Source: Pelargonium nanum
Lineage: Eukaryota > Streptophyta > Magnoliopsida > Geraniales > Geraniaceae
Direction: 5' to 3'
Assembly: GCA_036897485.1 (NCBI GenBank)
Contig: JAYMTF010001611.1
Coordinates: 1 to 22,258, forward strand
Length of the DNA: 22,258 bases
The notes beneath the pieces are model-generated. The model was not told where the DNA came from and did no database searches. It saw only the letters and a list, made by a program, of their open reading frames with translations. This document shows positions 1-11,088 of the stretch, one piece after another. Positions within the stretch are counted from its first letter, which is position 1; the number at the start of each line of letters is the position of its first letter. The position numbers and the translations under genes were made by a program.

Positions 1-450
1 TATTTTGTTATTGCAGCAGTGTCATTTGAATTCCCTAGCATTTCCATTATCTGCTTAATCTTGGAGGTTTAGGATATTCAACAATGAGTTTCGAAATTTT
101 TGGTGAAACTTAAGAGTTGATTGAGTGACTGCAATGGATACCATGGCAAATGATCATTTTACAAGACTTAACTTTCATTCCATTCTTTCAGTTATCCTGT
201 AAGCTGTAAAGTAGCGTCAGAGGGATTCCTTATAGCAGTCTTTGTAATAAGGCAGAAGTTGATTCTGTGAGTTGAAGTTCAAGTCAAGAATGCAAAATTG
301 AGAACTTCTTAGTAGTTTATTTATTTATTTTTACTCTTTTTGTTGACCTGATGATTCCTCTCTCTCTCTCTCTCCCTCTCTCTCTCTCTCTCAGATTGAG
401 TTTATTTTTCCTTGGAAATTATTATTGAGCATGTTTTCCTATTTTAACAG
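1..450 (+). other. Intron sequence upstream of the first visible TRS130 exon
   Basis: No exon is recognisable here. The stretch ends in a good acceptor (tttaacag) at 450, directly before the first exon that reads as Trs130. It is AT-rich and includes a CT microsatellite. An acceptor-like ttgcag near position 12 is not followed by recognisable Trs130 coding sequence. Confidence 0.6.
358..392 (+). repeat. CT microsatellite
   Basis: An almost pure CT dinucleotide run of about 35 bases, with one CCC interruption, inside an intron of the Trs130 gene. It may also act as an extended pyrimidine tract, although the acceptor actually used lies about 60 bases further on. Confidence 0.85.
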
Positions 451-3400
451 AGTATTCTTCAAGCCACTTCCACAGTGAAACACTTTAATATTCAGAGGAA
501 ACCTTTGCCTCTCGAACCCTCTGCACTTCTGCGTGAGGCTAACCGGCGCAGGGCTTCCCTTTCTGTTGGAAATATGACTGAGATGCCAGATGGGTAATGG
601 AAAGCATAGTGCAATTGGTTATCTGAACTTGCTTTATTTTCTCTATTCTTGGATTTTGAGTTCTTATTTAATTGGCTTTTGAACTGACAGAATAGGTTCA
701 GATATTTCATTGAGGATGTCCCCATCACATAAATCATCACCAAATTCTATGTCACGAACTAACTCTTCACCAGGAAATTTTGAGAGTTCAATTGGTCAAC
801 CAATGAGAATTGCTGAGATATATGTTGCTGCTGAGCATGCTCTGCGGAAAACAATATCTAATACTGACCTGTGGAAATCATTGTCATCACTAGAGGAGTT
901 TGAGGTATCAACATCTATGGTGTCTGTTTAAGACAACACTTTTTTCTTAGTCCTACTTGATTCCATATAAATATCTCATGATCGTTATTTACTGCATTTA
1001 TTGGGTTTCCCCAATGACACTTCTATTCAACAGTGTGATGTATCCGTCCCTTCTTTGAAATATAATACTTACCTGTACATGATTTGGTAAATAAAAAGGT
1101 AGCGTTTTGATTAGATTCTTTGTTCAAGAATGAGAATAATTCTCATTCTTCATGTTTGGAATATGACTTTTGGCCATGAAAATGACTTTGGATGGGAACC
1201 TCATACCCATTTCCGAGTTTTTTATCCGAACACTACTGAAAGTTCTACTAGAGATGGACTTTCCTTGTGTTGTTATGTGGAAACCATCATTGTACTTTAC
1301 ATGTGTTCATGAAGAAGCTGTGTGAATTTATCTCAACCAAAAACTTTTTCATGGCAGCAAAAGTACTTAGAGCTAACCAAAGGTGCTGCTGATAATTACC
1401 ATCGTTCATGGTGGAAAAGACATGGAGTTGTCCTTGATGGCGAAATAGCAGCTGTCTGCTTTCGGCATGGGAATTTTGATCTTGCTGCGAAGTCATACGA
1501 GAAAGTGTGCGCCCTATATGCAGGTGAAGGATGGCAGCATTTGTTGGCTGAAGTCCTCCCAAATTTAGCTGAGTGTCAGAATGTCCTTAATGATCAAGCT
1601 GGCTACCTATCATCCTGTGTGAGATTGCTTTCACTAGATAAAAGCTTATTCTTGGCGAAAGAACGTCAAGCTTTTCAGTCAGAAGTTCTTCGCCTTGCAC
1701 ATAGTGAAATGAAGGATCCTGTACCCCTTGACGTGTCATCATTAATTACTTTTTCTGGCAATCCAGGGCCTCCATTGGAATTATGTGATGGGGATCCTGG
1801 TACTTTATCTGTGACTGTCTGGAGTGGCTTCCCTGATGAAATCACTCTTGATTCGCTCAGTCTTACTTTGATGGCCACATATAATACTGATGAAGGTGTT
1901 AAGGTGCAGTTAAGCATAATGCTATTTTTTACTAACAAACTTCCAATAAAGATCAGTTTATCATTTACATGCCATGCAATCCCAGCAATTCGCTTATTTT
2001 GTCTGATGTTTCAGGCTTTGAAGAGTTCTACTGCGACTACGCTACTACCCGGTAGGAATACCATTACTCTAGCTCTTCCCCCTCAAAAACCAGGTTCCTA
2101 TGTCTTGGGTGCTCTTACCGGGCAGATTGGGCAGTTGAGATTTAGATCTCATAGTTTTTCAAGGGGTGCTCCAGCAGACAGTGATGATTTTATGAGTTAT
2201 GAAAAACCAACTAGACCTATCTTAAAGGTATTGCCGCTAATACTTACCGCTTACATAAATTCGGGAAGCATGGAACATTTAATCTCTTTCTCTCTCTGTT
2301 TAATATTGTTTTAAACAACTTCCATTACCATTTTTTCTTAGGTATTCAAACCAAGAGCTCTTGTTGATCTCGTTGCAGCCATTTCATCTGCTTTGCTTAT
2401 AAATGAACCACAGTGGGTTGGGATTATAGTAAGGCCTATTAACTACTCCCTCAAAGGTGCTGTCTTGCATATTGATACTGGACCAGGCCTGAAAATTGAA
2501 GAGTCTATTATTGAAATGGAGAGATATACTGATGGAGTTGGTAAAGATAGTTTTGTGGCTGTTACTGAAGAAAGTGAGCAGTTAAGTCTTTCTGATGGTA
2601 GAATAGAGTTTCCTGACTGGGCAAGCAGTGTCACTTCTATTATGTGGATTCCTGTTCGTGCTATTGATGACAGCCTTGCAAGAGGATCATCTTCAGGTTA
2701 AAATAATGCGCCATATTTGGGTTGTTTTTGTATATTTCCATTTTCTTTAACAACCGTATGTTTTGTGTTGCATATCTATGTGTATGATTTCTATGTGTTC
2801 ATTTACAGCTATGCCCCAGAAACAGAGCATTGTTGATGGAATGAGAACAATAGCTCTGAAACTTGAATTTGGAGTATCCCACAACCAAATGTTTGAAAGG
2901 CATGTTCATTCTTCAAAGTTAACTGAAATTTAATTAAGTTTTTTTTTGGTTAATTATTTTATTCTGTTCATGGCCCATAATCTTTTATACAAGTCTTGTT
3001 GGTTATCAATATCATCTGAACTGTCTCATACTGACTTACAGAACTGTAGCTGTGCATTTCACTGACCCTTTTCATGTCAGCACACGTGTCACTGATAAGT
3101 GCAATGATGGTAATTTACTTTTACAGGTATGTTAGTCTATTTAGTTCTGAGCTGCATTGATCTTATTTAGGCTATATGTTAATTTCTTACTACCTACTGG
3201 TTGGTTGATCATAATCTGTGGAGTCATCTGAAATCTTGTTGGACTGAATACCTCTCTCTATCTCTCGCCTACCTTTCTTATGCAACTGAGCCTATTTCAG
3301 ATATTGTATGGCTCTCTACAAATTCGCATACTTCGCAAATGGACAAATTGTAAAACTTTTTTCTTTTTTCTAGACCAAACTAGAGCTGAGGAGGCCATTA

Positions 3401-6370
3401 GCCATTTTCAGCGTTGTTCCTATGTCATTATGTCTTACATTTATTTTACTCAAAAATACTCTATGATCTGGTGCACAGATGCATGTTTTTTAACTTCCGT
3501 GTAATACCATATTTTGATGAGATCAAATAGTATAAGGGATAATTTTAAAAATTGTCGAGGGATCAAATATTAGTTGGTGAACCATTTATAATTTGTAACT
3601 AACCATAAAATTCAACTTGCTACATCTATCCATTATGATTAGGAAGGATAGTTAGGGTTGTCTATTTCCATGATTAGTCTATAAAGTTCACAAATTCAAT
3701 GATTGATGTCGCTCCAGGTGATACTGAATTCTCGATTGAAGTCCACATTGACAATCTATGATGCCTGGCTTGATCTTCAAGATGGACTTGTTCATACAGG
3801 AAAAGGTGATGGAAGACCAACTTCAGGTTTCTTCCCCCTCGTCATTTCTCCAACTTCTAGAGCGGGAATCTTGTTCAGTATATGCTTAGGGAAGACAGCT
3901 ACTGGAGGTATAAGCATTTTAATATTTAAAAGATCATGAATGCTTGTCAGATTAAAATTCAATGCTCATCTAGACATTTTTATTTTCACAAATTCTGCAA
4001 CGTTTGTCTGGAGGTTTCATAGTTATTCTATATTATTTCTGTAGTCCCTCATAACTTTGTGCACTTAGTCTTTCCTGTTGAACAATACTTGTTTTGGTTT
4101 ACAGATGAAGTTAAGGTGCCAGAACCAGAGAGTATATTGAATATCAGATACGGAATTTCTGGTGATCGAAGTGTTGGAGCGCACCCACCTGTAGCTATAG
4201 GATCTCCTGGATCAGTGGACGCCAGACAGGATCTAATGTTCAGGAGTGCTATTGTTGTGCAAAGGCCTGTGCTTGATCCATGTGTTGCTGTTGGTTTTCT
4301 TCCTCTTCCTTCTGATGGTCTTAGAGTTGGGCAGCTTGTTACCATGAAATGGAGAGTTGAACGGCTTAAGGAATTTGAGGAGAATGAAATGCCTCACAAC
4401 AATGTAAGTCAAGTACTCATCTACTATTTGCTAACACTTTGTTTAATCCTGTAAATGTAATCTGTTGAAGTTAAACAGCTTCAACAGATTTTCGTGAAAG
4501 GAATTCATCTATTTAGGCTAAGTTAATTAATAGAGCAGAGCATTATTTAGTGGATGTTATTGGGTCAAATCTCAATCATAATAATTTTTATTTATTTTTT
4601 CTATTAAAAGGGCAATGATGATTTAAAAAAAATAGTGGAGGCAAATATGAAAAATTAGTCTGGACAAATATGAAAACACCATTCAAATATCCTCTTAGTT
4701 AATCTAAACGCCCTTTTAGTTATCACTGTTTAGGTCCCAAGGAAAAGAAAATCTTACTTTTGAGAAGCCTAAGATGACTGTTTGACTTGGCGAAGATAGT
4801 TTCTAGTCTTGGGAAACTTGATTAGCATAATGGTACTGATAATGAAATGTTCATATGTGTATTTTCTTCGATGGGTATCATGAAGAACGAAAAGGACTGT
4901 ACTTATATGGTGTAGAATCAAGTTTGTTTCCTAAATTCTGTCCACTCAACAGGGAAGGGATTGGGAGGATATACTTGAGATAGTTTCAAGTGATAAAATC
5001 TAAGGAGTGTGTTGAAGTATCCCACATTGAAAGATTTTGAAATGAATGACCGTTTGGTTAGGGATGTTCATATTTTGGTTTGGACCTGATTTTGGATCGA
5101 GCCGAACTGGACCGAATTAATTCGGTCTCCATCCGGCCCGGAATGGAACCATTTTATTTTATTCTATTACAATATAGATATTTAAAATTCTTTTTATTAC
5201 TTTTACTCCAATCTACTAATTATTTCTCTCCCAATACACTCATTATAATTTTCATATTTTTTTCATTGAAAAAGGTATTTTTAATTATCAATCCACATTC
5301 AAGCATTGATGAGGATGTTAGAAATATGGCTGGAGCAGAGTGGTTAAAGTGGAGGAGGGCTTCGGGAGTTTTATTTTTTATAAAAGAAAGTTCTCTAAAG
5401 TTGGAAGGAAAGTTGTATAGGGCCGTTATACGACCAGTAATGCTATATGGCACTAAATGTTAGCTGCAAAGTCATAAAATGAAGGTAGCAGAGAGGAGAA
5501 TGCTTAGGTTGATGAGTGATAGCAGTATAGCACTAAGAAGAATAAGGTTAGGAATGAGACTATTGGAGAAGAGTTCAGAGTGACATAAGTAGAAGACAAG
5601 ATGTGAAAAATCGATTAAAGTTGGATAGTGACTTTGCGAGGAAATGTGAGAATTCAAGTATGAGAAACTAGAAGGGGTAAAGGGCAGATCTAATTTTATA
5701 TGGAAAGATGTTATAACATTTAGCTTAACAAAATAGACAACATTGTATAGATTGGAGTGGAGGCGGAGAGTAAGAGCATATAATGTTTTAGAAATTCATG
5801 TAGCTGAGCACATCATCGTTAGAGAAATGACATGATTGTTGTGCATTCATGTAGTGGTTTAAAACACTAGATCTCCCCTCCATCTATCAACTTAGGTTTT
5901 AGGGTCGGGTTCTTGTAAAACTACCTTTAAATGTACCAAATATGAAATTCTGAAGATTCTGAAAATTGTAATGATCACATCTATTCTCATATTACAGGAT
6001 GAGGTTCTATACGAAGTCAGTGCAAATTCTGATAACTGGATGATTGCTGGGAGGAAGAGAGGGCATGTTTCTCTATCCATAAAACAAGGTATGCACTTCA
6101 AAGAACTCGGTATCGTCACTTACAATATCATTTCTTTATTATACAAGGTGATAGATGTTTGTTATCGAAACTCTCCATTTTACGATGACAGGTTCAAGGA
6201 TAGTCATCTCAATTTTATGTCTTCCCCTGGTGGCTGGATATGTTCGTCCCCCTCAACTTGGGCTACCAGGCGTCGACGAAGCAAATATAAGTTGCAATCC
6301 AGCTGGGCCTCATCTGATTTGTGTGCTGCCCCCAACTCTTAGCTCATCATATTGCGTTCCTGCACAATAG
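451..6370 (+). CDS. TRS130: TRAPPII subunit Trs130 (CLUB / TRAPPC10-like), 3' part of gene, 11 exons
   Basis: Trs130 is a subunit specific to the TRAPPII tethering complex. In plants it acts at the trans-Golgi/early endosome and is needed for cell-plate formation in cytokinesis. Exons deduced from reading frame and splice sites are 451-593, 691-904, 1358-1903, 2015-2227, 2342-2696, 2809-2899, 3042-3126, 3718-3907, 4105-4403, 5998-6088 and 6192-6370, with a TAG stop. They join without a break into 801 residues. The sequence matches my memory of Arabidopsis TRS130 closely along its length, for example NYHRSWWKRHGVVLDGEIAA, CALYAGEGW, PLDVSSLITFSGNPGPP, SYEKPTRPILK, LHIDTGPGLKIE, ENWMIAGRKRGHVSLS-like and GYVRPPQLGLP near the C terminus. 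The plant protein is about 1,260 residues, so roughly 450 N-terminal residues lie upstream. The frame is open throughout, so the gene is probably functional. It is convergent with neprosin-like gene 1. Confidence 0.93.
905..1357 (+). other. TRS130 intron containing a palindromic MITE-like end
   Basis: This is the intron between the exons ending EEFE and beginning QKYLEL. It contains a perfect 11-base palindrome (1127-1149) followed by about 100 bases that resemble plant Tourist/Harbinger-type MITEs (gaatgagaat-type ends). A short open frame at 1130-1312 lies in this material and is not a gene. Confidence 0.4.
1127..1149. repeat. Perfect 11-bp inverted repeat with a 1-base centre
   Basis: AGAATGAGAAT (1127-1137) is followed by one A and then its exact reverse complement (1139-1149). 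Such gaatgagaat ends are common in plant Tourist-like MITEs. A full element with two separated ends was not found. Confidence 0.6.
2900..3041 (+). other. GC-AG intron in TRS130
   Basis: The exon ends TTT GAA AG and the intron begins GCATGT. The next exon starts A ACT GTA after ttacag. This rebuilds the arginine-threonine junction expected in the family (FER-T). The nearest GT, four bases downstream, would put the next exon out of frame. The GC donor is therefore the coherent choice. Confidence 0.8.
3127..3717 (+). other. TRS130 intron, 591 bp, no recognisable content
   Basis: It is bounded by a GT donor after the exon ending NLLLQ and a ctccag acceptor before VILNSRLK. It is AT-rich. I see no gene, repeat or RNA in it. 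The small open frame at 3280-3504 lacks any recognisable protein signature. Confidence 0.6.
5057..5160 (+). mobile_element. hAT-type MITE fragment
   Basis: The stretch begins ttagggatgttca and continues with repeated ggtttggacc, ccgaac and ccgaatt words. This is the style of common plant non-autonomous hAT elements whose ends read TAGGGATGTTCA. No matching inverted end was found before the LINE fragment, so it is a one-ended remnant. Confidence 0.45.
5290..5800 (+). mobile_element. LINE (RTE-like non-LTR retrotransposon) 3' fragment
   Basis: Translation gives the conserved tail of plant RTE-like LINE polyproteins downstream of the reverse transcriptase core: SSIDEDVRNMAGAEWLKWRR, ASGVLF, LKLEGKLYRAVIRPVMLYGT, then KVAERRMLRLM and IRNETIGE in the following sequence. 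A TAG directly after the MLYGTKC motif and several later stops and frame changes show that it is dead. It lies in the same orientation as the host gene, inside an intron. The 5' part of the element is missing, as is usual for target-primed insertions. Its ordering after the hAT fragment suggests nesting or adjacent insertion. Confidence 0.85.
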
Positions 6371-6640
6371 GCCATCAAGATTTTCCACTTCAAAATTGAA
6401 AATTTGAGTATGATTGTTGTTGAAAGTTTGTAGATCTGCCCCAAATTTTTGGGGTAAAAAGAAGTTGAGAAGACTTGTGTGAAATTAGGTTAGGCAGCTA
6501 GTTGGGAGTTCAGATCCATGTATTATGCAGCTCAATATTGTATAGATAAAGAATTATGATACTTTTTGTAAACTTGGAATTTTTGTGTTTCCTATTTTTT
6601 TTTTCTGTAAAATGGTTCCTATCTAATCTCTGTCGTCCAA
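6371..6640 (+). other. 3' untranslated region of TRS130 (approximate)
   Basis: This AT-rich sequence follows the TAG stop and is free of coding signal. No canonical AATAAA is obvious. The end is set only by the change of base composition near 6640. Confidence 0.4.
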
Positions 6641-7115
6641 ATCATGGTTACTTGTAAACCCTCACCACGTGTGACCTCTTCATGAACTTCCATCCCCTCA
6701 ATCCTATGCTTGAGAGTTGAGACTCCTAGGCCTCGCGTGCCAACCCATAGGAACACACATCTCGCATGCATGCCTTCAAGACGTGTGCGCTAGACGAGCG
6801 CCCCTCTTAGACGTGCGCGCTCCCACATGCGGACTTCAAGGCTCCAAAGACCACGATCTTACGACTCAAATTTAACTTTGAGACATCGAATCACCTGAGT
6901 CTTCAAGCCGTCAACACGTTTGAGATTTTGGAACCTTTCTACGCAACGCAAGACATATTCCACTGGTAATCTCTTCAACCCCCATACTAAGCCAATTGAA
7001 AAGTACGCGTGAAGGATTCAGGCACATTATATGCCCCGATGCTACTTATAAGTGGTCTTCCAACGACCTCCAAAGCCTTAGCGCCTCAAAGACCCTATGG
7101 TAATGAGTTTTAACA
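6641..7115. other. GC-richer intergenic segment, probably repeat-derived
   Basis: The base composition changes clearly here. The stretch is rich in cgcg, acgtg and gcgc words (for example around 6720-6830) in an otherwise AT-rich window. No open frame, gene or RNA is recognisable. It lies between the convergent ends of TRS130 and neprosin-like gene 1. The origin could be part of a long terminal repeat or another high-copy element, but the ends were not found. Confidence 0.35.
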
Positions 7116-7122
7116 ATCTAGT

Positions 7123-7128
7123 TTTATT
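7123..7128 (-). terminator. Possible AATAAA poly(A) signal of neprosin-like gene 1
   Basis: AATAAA reads on the minus strand 48 bases past the stop codon of neprosin-like gene 1. The position is plausible, but the sequence is AT-rich and chance occurrence is possible. Confidence 0.35.
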
Positions 7129-7175
7129 TTTTAATGCCATATATATCAACAATACATTTGTTCATACAATAAAGA

Positions 7176-9586
7176 TTAAATCCCACAATCACCCCCAACA
7201 CCTCCATAGAGGAAGCAGTAGCGAAGTTGATCACCGCAGTAGACATCATTTCTGATGCTATAACATAAGAATTCATGAAATAAATCTGTTTGGTCTTTTG
7301 TGGGAGTTTTGAGGCTAAATGTTTCATCTACATATGTTATGTTGCTGAATATGCTATTCTGCTTCAAATCCACCGTCGGAAAATGGCCGCTACCCATCGG
7401 AGGGCTTATTTGATACTCGCCGGCAAAGGCTATACCTCCCCAAGCCACCATGGTACCTCCATCTACTAGATTTGGTAACACTTCTTTTGGCCAGTACCCC
7501 ACAACATAATGGCTTGCAAGGTTCACTACAAGCCACCAATTTCCTGTTATTTTATCCTACAACAACAACAACATCATTAATTACGTATACTCATCGACTA
7601 GAATGTTAAGAGAGGCTCTAATAGTCTGTTTAGTTGTAGAGTACTTCTCCAGTTTTTCATAAAACTGTTTTAAAAAAGCTGAAAGGATGTTAAGAGAGGT
7701 TCTAAAAGTCCTGGAGCCGGAGCCTCTTTGATAGAAATACTAAGAAACGAAGTAAAAGATGTTATTTTAGCACCCACTATTAAACCCAACTATTTCACGT
7801 CCCCAATGATTAGAGCCTTTTGTAGGTGATAAGAGGAGAGAGAGTGTGTCACATGTGACTTAACACCCTCTTTAACATTTTATCATCCAATGCTTCTTAG
7901 CACCGACTACAATGAATACTAAGTGAGAGAATGTGAAATAATTGGGCTTAGCATTGGGTGCTAAGATTAGCATGCATCTTCTTCTTTAACATCCCTCCTT
8001 AATTAGCATATTCTACTCCAATGCTTAGCATCTCCATCAAAAGTGCTTTAAGGCTCTTAAAGTCTCTCTTGGCATAAATTTTTTTTTTAGTCTAAACATA
8101 AAAATATCTTAGCTCAAATTAGTTGGAAAATCAGATTTCGAATTGGCTTCTATAAAACTTAACCCGAACCCGACTTGAAAGTATTTTGGGTTTGAATGAA
8201 TTTTCGTTTTTAGGCATAAAATGTGTTGAACCGTGCAGATTTTTCCGGCCCGACCTGGCCCAAAAATCGGTCTGTCGGGTTTGTATCGCGTAAAAGTTGA
8301 GTATGATGTCAAGTGCCCAGGTTCGAGTCCAAATTATCAACTCTAAATCGAATTATTTATTCTCATACTAAAATATAAAAGCTGTAATTAATGATCACAC
8401 ACCTTAAAAATAAGAAATTCGCCACCCTTTTGTTGTTCAGGAGTGGATGTGTCCAAGGGCACTGTCGGATACACATTAGTATCGGTTTGCACAAATCCTC
8501 CACAAGGATTGTTGTTGTAGCATGCTGTTTGGTAACCATCACCCTACATGTTACAATTAAATTAAAAAAAATAACAACGTACACATGTTTAAACGTATTC
8601 GAAATTTAGTTTAACATAAACTTACCGTCCAGTATATGAATAATCTCGTATTATCGTCTATATATATAGCTGTAGAAGTCATCCACCCGGCTGAGATAAG
8701 ATTGATCGTCCGAGGAGGACTATTATGAATCATTACAAAAGCACCGGAAGCTTCTCTCGGTGTAATCAAAGCTAACGAGTGGAACGACATCCATCCGCCT
8801 CCTCCATTATATGCTGAGTGCGAAGAATTTTTCATATTCACAAACGCTCGCTAAATTTCAACCATAAAATTAGTGTTAAAACAATATTCAAATGATATAT
8901 AAATGCGAGAGCGAATAATAAATAAAAATAATTAATGTACATACGTGTTGACCGGGAAAATGATGTCCAATGTAGGCGATATCTAAAGTAATCGTTGTGT
9001 TTGAAACATCTTTCCGACTCCTAGGTATAGGAACAGTTCCAGGTGGGCACACTTCCCTTTTCGAAAGCATTGATAAATTTTTGGGCTCCGATAAGAAATT
9101 GGTCACTCCTTCTGGCAATGAACTTGGTCTCGTCTGTTCGAATATTAATTAGTTCGTGTTTGTAAAATTTAAAATTTGACAATAAAACAGGAAAAGAATC
9201 AAGAATTTAATGGGGTATATATGTTTTGAAAAATTCAATTTTCTTAGCTATATACATACCTGCACTTTATGGTTTTTAAGGAGATGATGATCAAGTGAGG
9301 GTTGCTTGTTGATATCATAGCAATCAACAATGTCTCCTTCTTTGAACTTCATTTAACAAAACAAAAATGATGAGATTGAGTTAAAATTTAGAGGAGACCA
9401 CATCAAATAAATTTTTTGTGTTACCTGAAGAGTTTTGATTATTGGAGATTTGTTGGTGATGAGCTCTTGTTTTGCAGATGGATCATCCCTAGCAGAGACC
9501 AAAATGACAACTTGATTGTTTAAACACAGAGCACAAAGCAATGTCAACACCAACCTCCTCAGCTTTTTTGCTGTTGTGTTCTCCAT
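7176..9586 (-). CDS. Neprosin-like protein 1 (DUF4409 + DUF239), 6 exons, intact
   Basis: Exons on the minus strand are 9586-9425, 9346-9260, 9133-8945, 8850-8626, 8543-8403 and 7556-7176. All introns are phase 0, and the protein is 394 residues, usual for the family. Residues 1-33 are a signal peptide (KKLRR, then a Leu/Val/Cys-rich core ending VSAR). Residues about 35-95 are the activation peptide, with the hallmark GDIVDCYDINKQ and LLKNHKVQ. The neprosin domain follows, with CPPGTVPIPRSRK, YIGHHFPGQH, NGGGGWMSF, AGWM, RLFIYWTGDGYQ, GGFVQT, GNWWL, GYWPKEVLPNLV and MGSGHF. Family members are secreted or vacuolar, and Nepenthes neprosin cleaves after proline. Here both expected catalytic Glu are absent: ISAGW replaces IEAGW, and WGGI replaces WGGE. 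The product is therefore probably non-proteolytic (inference). It is the outermost copy of the cluster and convergent with TRS130. Confidence 0.9.
7557..8402 (-). repeat. Intron 5 of neprosin-like gene 1 with old repeat sequences
   Basis: Around 7607-8060 are repeated words such as gttaagagaggttctaa, cctctttgatagaaatactaa and cttaaagtctctcttgg, typical of plant MITE-type repeats. Around 8150-8345 is a block of cccgacc, gtcgggtttg and cggcccgacc words. Counterparts of both occur in intron 5 of copy 3 (17200-17900 and 18060-18240). This suggests they were present before the two copies separated. The introns of the two copies are otherwise diverged. Confidence 0.5.
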
Positions 9587-9651
9587 TTATGCCCAATATT
9601 AGTGTTTTCAAGCTTAAATCATGTATGATTCTTGAGTAGAACAATATGACA

Positions 9652-9657
9652 TTTATA
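9652..9657 (-). promoter_or_regulatory. Probable TATA box of neprosin-like gene 1
   Basis: TATAAA reads on the minus strand about 70 bases upstream of the ATG, inside a block (ctataaatgtcatattgttc) that is conserved at the same distance in copies 2 and 3. Confidence 0.6.
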
Positions 9658-9779
9658 GTGTTTTTTTTTTCATAATTACAAATCATAAATACTTTACTTT
9701 AACATAATTAATGTTTTTATATTTACCTTTTCATTTTGTTTGTAGATAGAAGAATTCATTATCTAGTCTAATACTAATT

Positions 9780-10520
9780 AATTGTTTGTTTGTTGAACAA
9801 TTAATTATTATCCAGCATAAGACTTAGTATTAATTGTAGTAAATTCTGAAAGTTAATATAAATTGGGTGCTATGGTTTTATGTTTGGAAGATGTTCAATG
9901 CTCCAAATTTTGTACAAAATTTTCTGTTAAATAACGTGACAATCTATGTGTAATACATGCATTTTAGTACGAAGCGTTCAGTAGATAAAATATATTATAC
10001 AAGCAGTGTGTTAAGATAATTAAATCAAGTCATTGACTGTAGTGACACATAAATGCATGGAAATCATTAATGATACAATTTTATGGCTGTTTGTTTTATC
10101 TTTGGACCTTGACATAAGTGCTCTAGAAATAATTAATGACTCAATTTTATAGTGCATTTATAGGGAGTTTTTTTTGTTGTTGAAGTATATAGGGAGTTGT
10201 TAATTTATGTATGCTAAGTTATTTTTTATTGAACAATTATTTATACAGCATAGTACCAATTAATTACTATCAATTTTTGAAAATTAGTATAAATTGGATG
10301 CTAGATTTTTTAGTTCTTTGTTCATATTAATACATAATGACTATTGTGACATAAATGCCAGGTAAATGATTAATGACTTAATTTTACCGAGACATTAAAG
10401 TACGTTATTCATAAATGTACGTTAAATTATTTGCTTATTGAATAATTAGTTAATCGTCCTAATAGAGACTAGCAAAATTTTGAAAATTAGTATAAGTGGG
10501 ATGCTAGAGTTCTTGTTTTC
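9780..10520 (-). repeat. Degenerate tandem repeats in the 5' flank of neprosin-like gene 1
   Basis: The block aacaattaatt, ccagca, taatataaattgggtgcta appears near 9799-9875, 10230-10303 and 10440-10510. The block gacataaatgc, attaatgactcaatttta recurs near 10040, 10125 and 10350. The copies are diverged. Similar single blocks lie upstream of copies 2 (about 15230-15440) and 3 (about 19735-19870), so the unit belongs to the ancestral promoter flank and was multiplied here. Confidence 0.5.
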
Positions 10521-10589
10521 TCTTTCTCACATTTACAATGCATAATAAATATGACTTGAAAATAATTAGTAAAGTTAGTGTTTTATCTC

Positions 10590-11088
10590 TAGTCAAATTT
10601 ATTATTGAATTCTCATTCTAGAATGTGTTGACCTCAACTTTTCATGCTTCTTTCTTCACGTTTTTTATCATTTTAGTATCTACTTTTTAAGTTGAAACGA
10701 AACTGTCCTATAATAATTATTTATAGTTCTCTCTTATTGGGATACCTCTTACAAAATCAAGTTTCAAATTTTCTTATAGGTCAACTTTGTTCAAATTTGC
10801 ATATAAAATTTATTTTTGTTTAAATTATTTGAACTTTGGATGATGACATAAATACCATGAAAATAATGACAAATTCAACATTGAACTCTAATTCTAGAAT
10901 GAGTTGACCTCAGTTTTTGCATGCTTCTTCTTTCATGTCTTTTTTTTATTATTTTTTTATTATCATTTTAGCATCTATTTTTAAGATAAAAAAGAAATTG
11001 CTCGATAATAATTCTTTATCGTTCTATGTTTGGGATAACTCTTACAAAATCAAATCTCAAACTTTTTTGTAGGTCAACTTTGTTCAAG
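10590..11088. repeat. Two-copy direct repeat, about 200 bp, offset about 276 bp
   Basis: The first copy has tctagaatgtgttgacctca from about 10617, the second tctagaatgagttgacctca from about 10893. Both continue with atgcttc, cattttag, aagaaa, ataattat/c, cttacaaaatcaa and ataggtcaactttgttcaa. The spacer between copies 3 and 4 has only one such block (about 19980-20170), so the doubling occurred locally. Confidence 0.65.

Larger units (their letters stand above)
4404..5997 (+). other. Large TRS130 intron (1,594 bp) carrying transposon debris
   Basis: The donor is gtaagt after PHNN and the acceptor is tattacag before DEVLYE. It is the longest visible intron in this gene. It holds a hAT-like MITE fragment and a LINE 3' fragment, listed separately. 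The remaining sequence (4404-5010 and 5800-5997) shows nothing recognisable. Confidence 0.75.

Noticed and set aside
1322-2314. Long uninterrupted frame of 330 codons that could be taken as one exon starting with Met
   Set aside because: It reads through an intron (1904-2014). The Met start lies in the preceding intron. Splice sites and family similarity support separate exons 1358-1903 and 2015-2227.
5010-5056. tgttgaagtatcccacattgaaag, which resembles the start of a plant LTR
   Set aside because: Only about 30 bases look like an LTR start. No end, primer site or partner was seen, so it is left as a possible trace.
8300-8325. B-box-like aggttcgagtcc in intron 5 of neprosin-like gene 1, suggesting another SINE
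   Set aside because: It sits in a block of gtcgggttcg-type words that matches intron 5 of copy 3. No A box, tail or flanking duplication was found.
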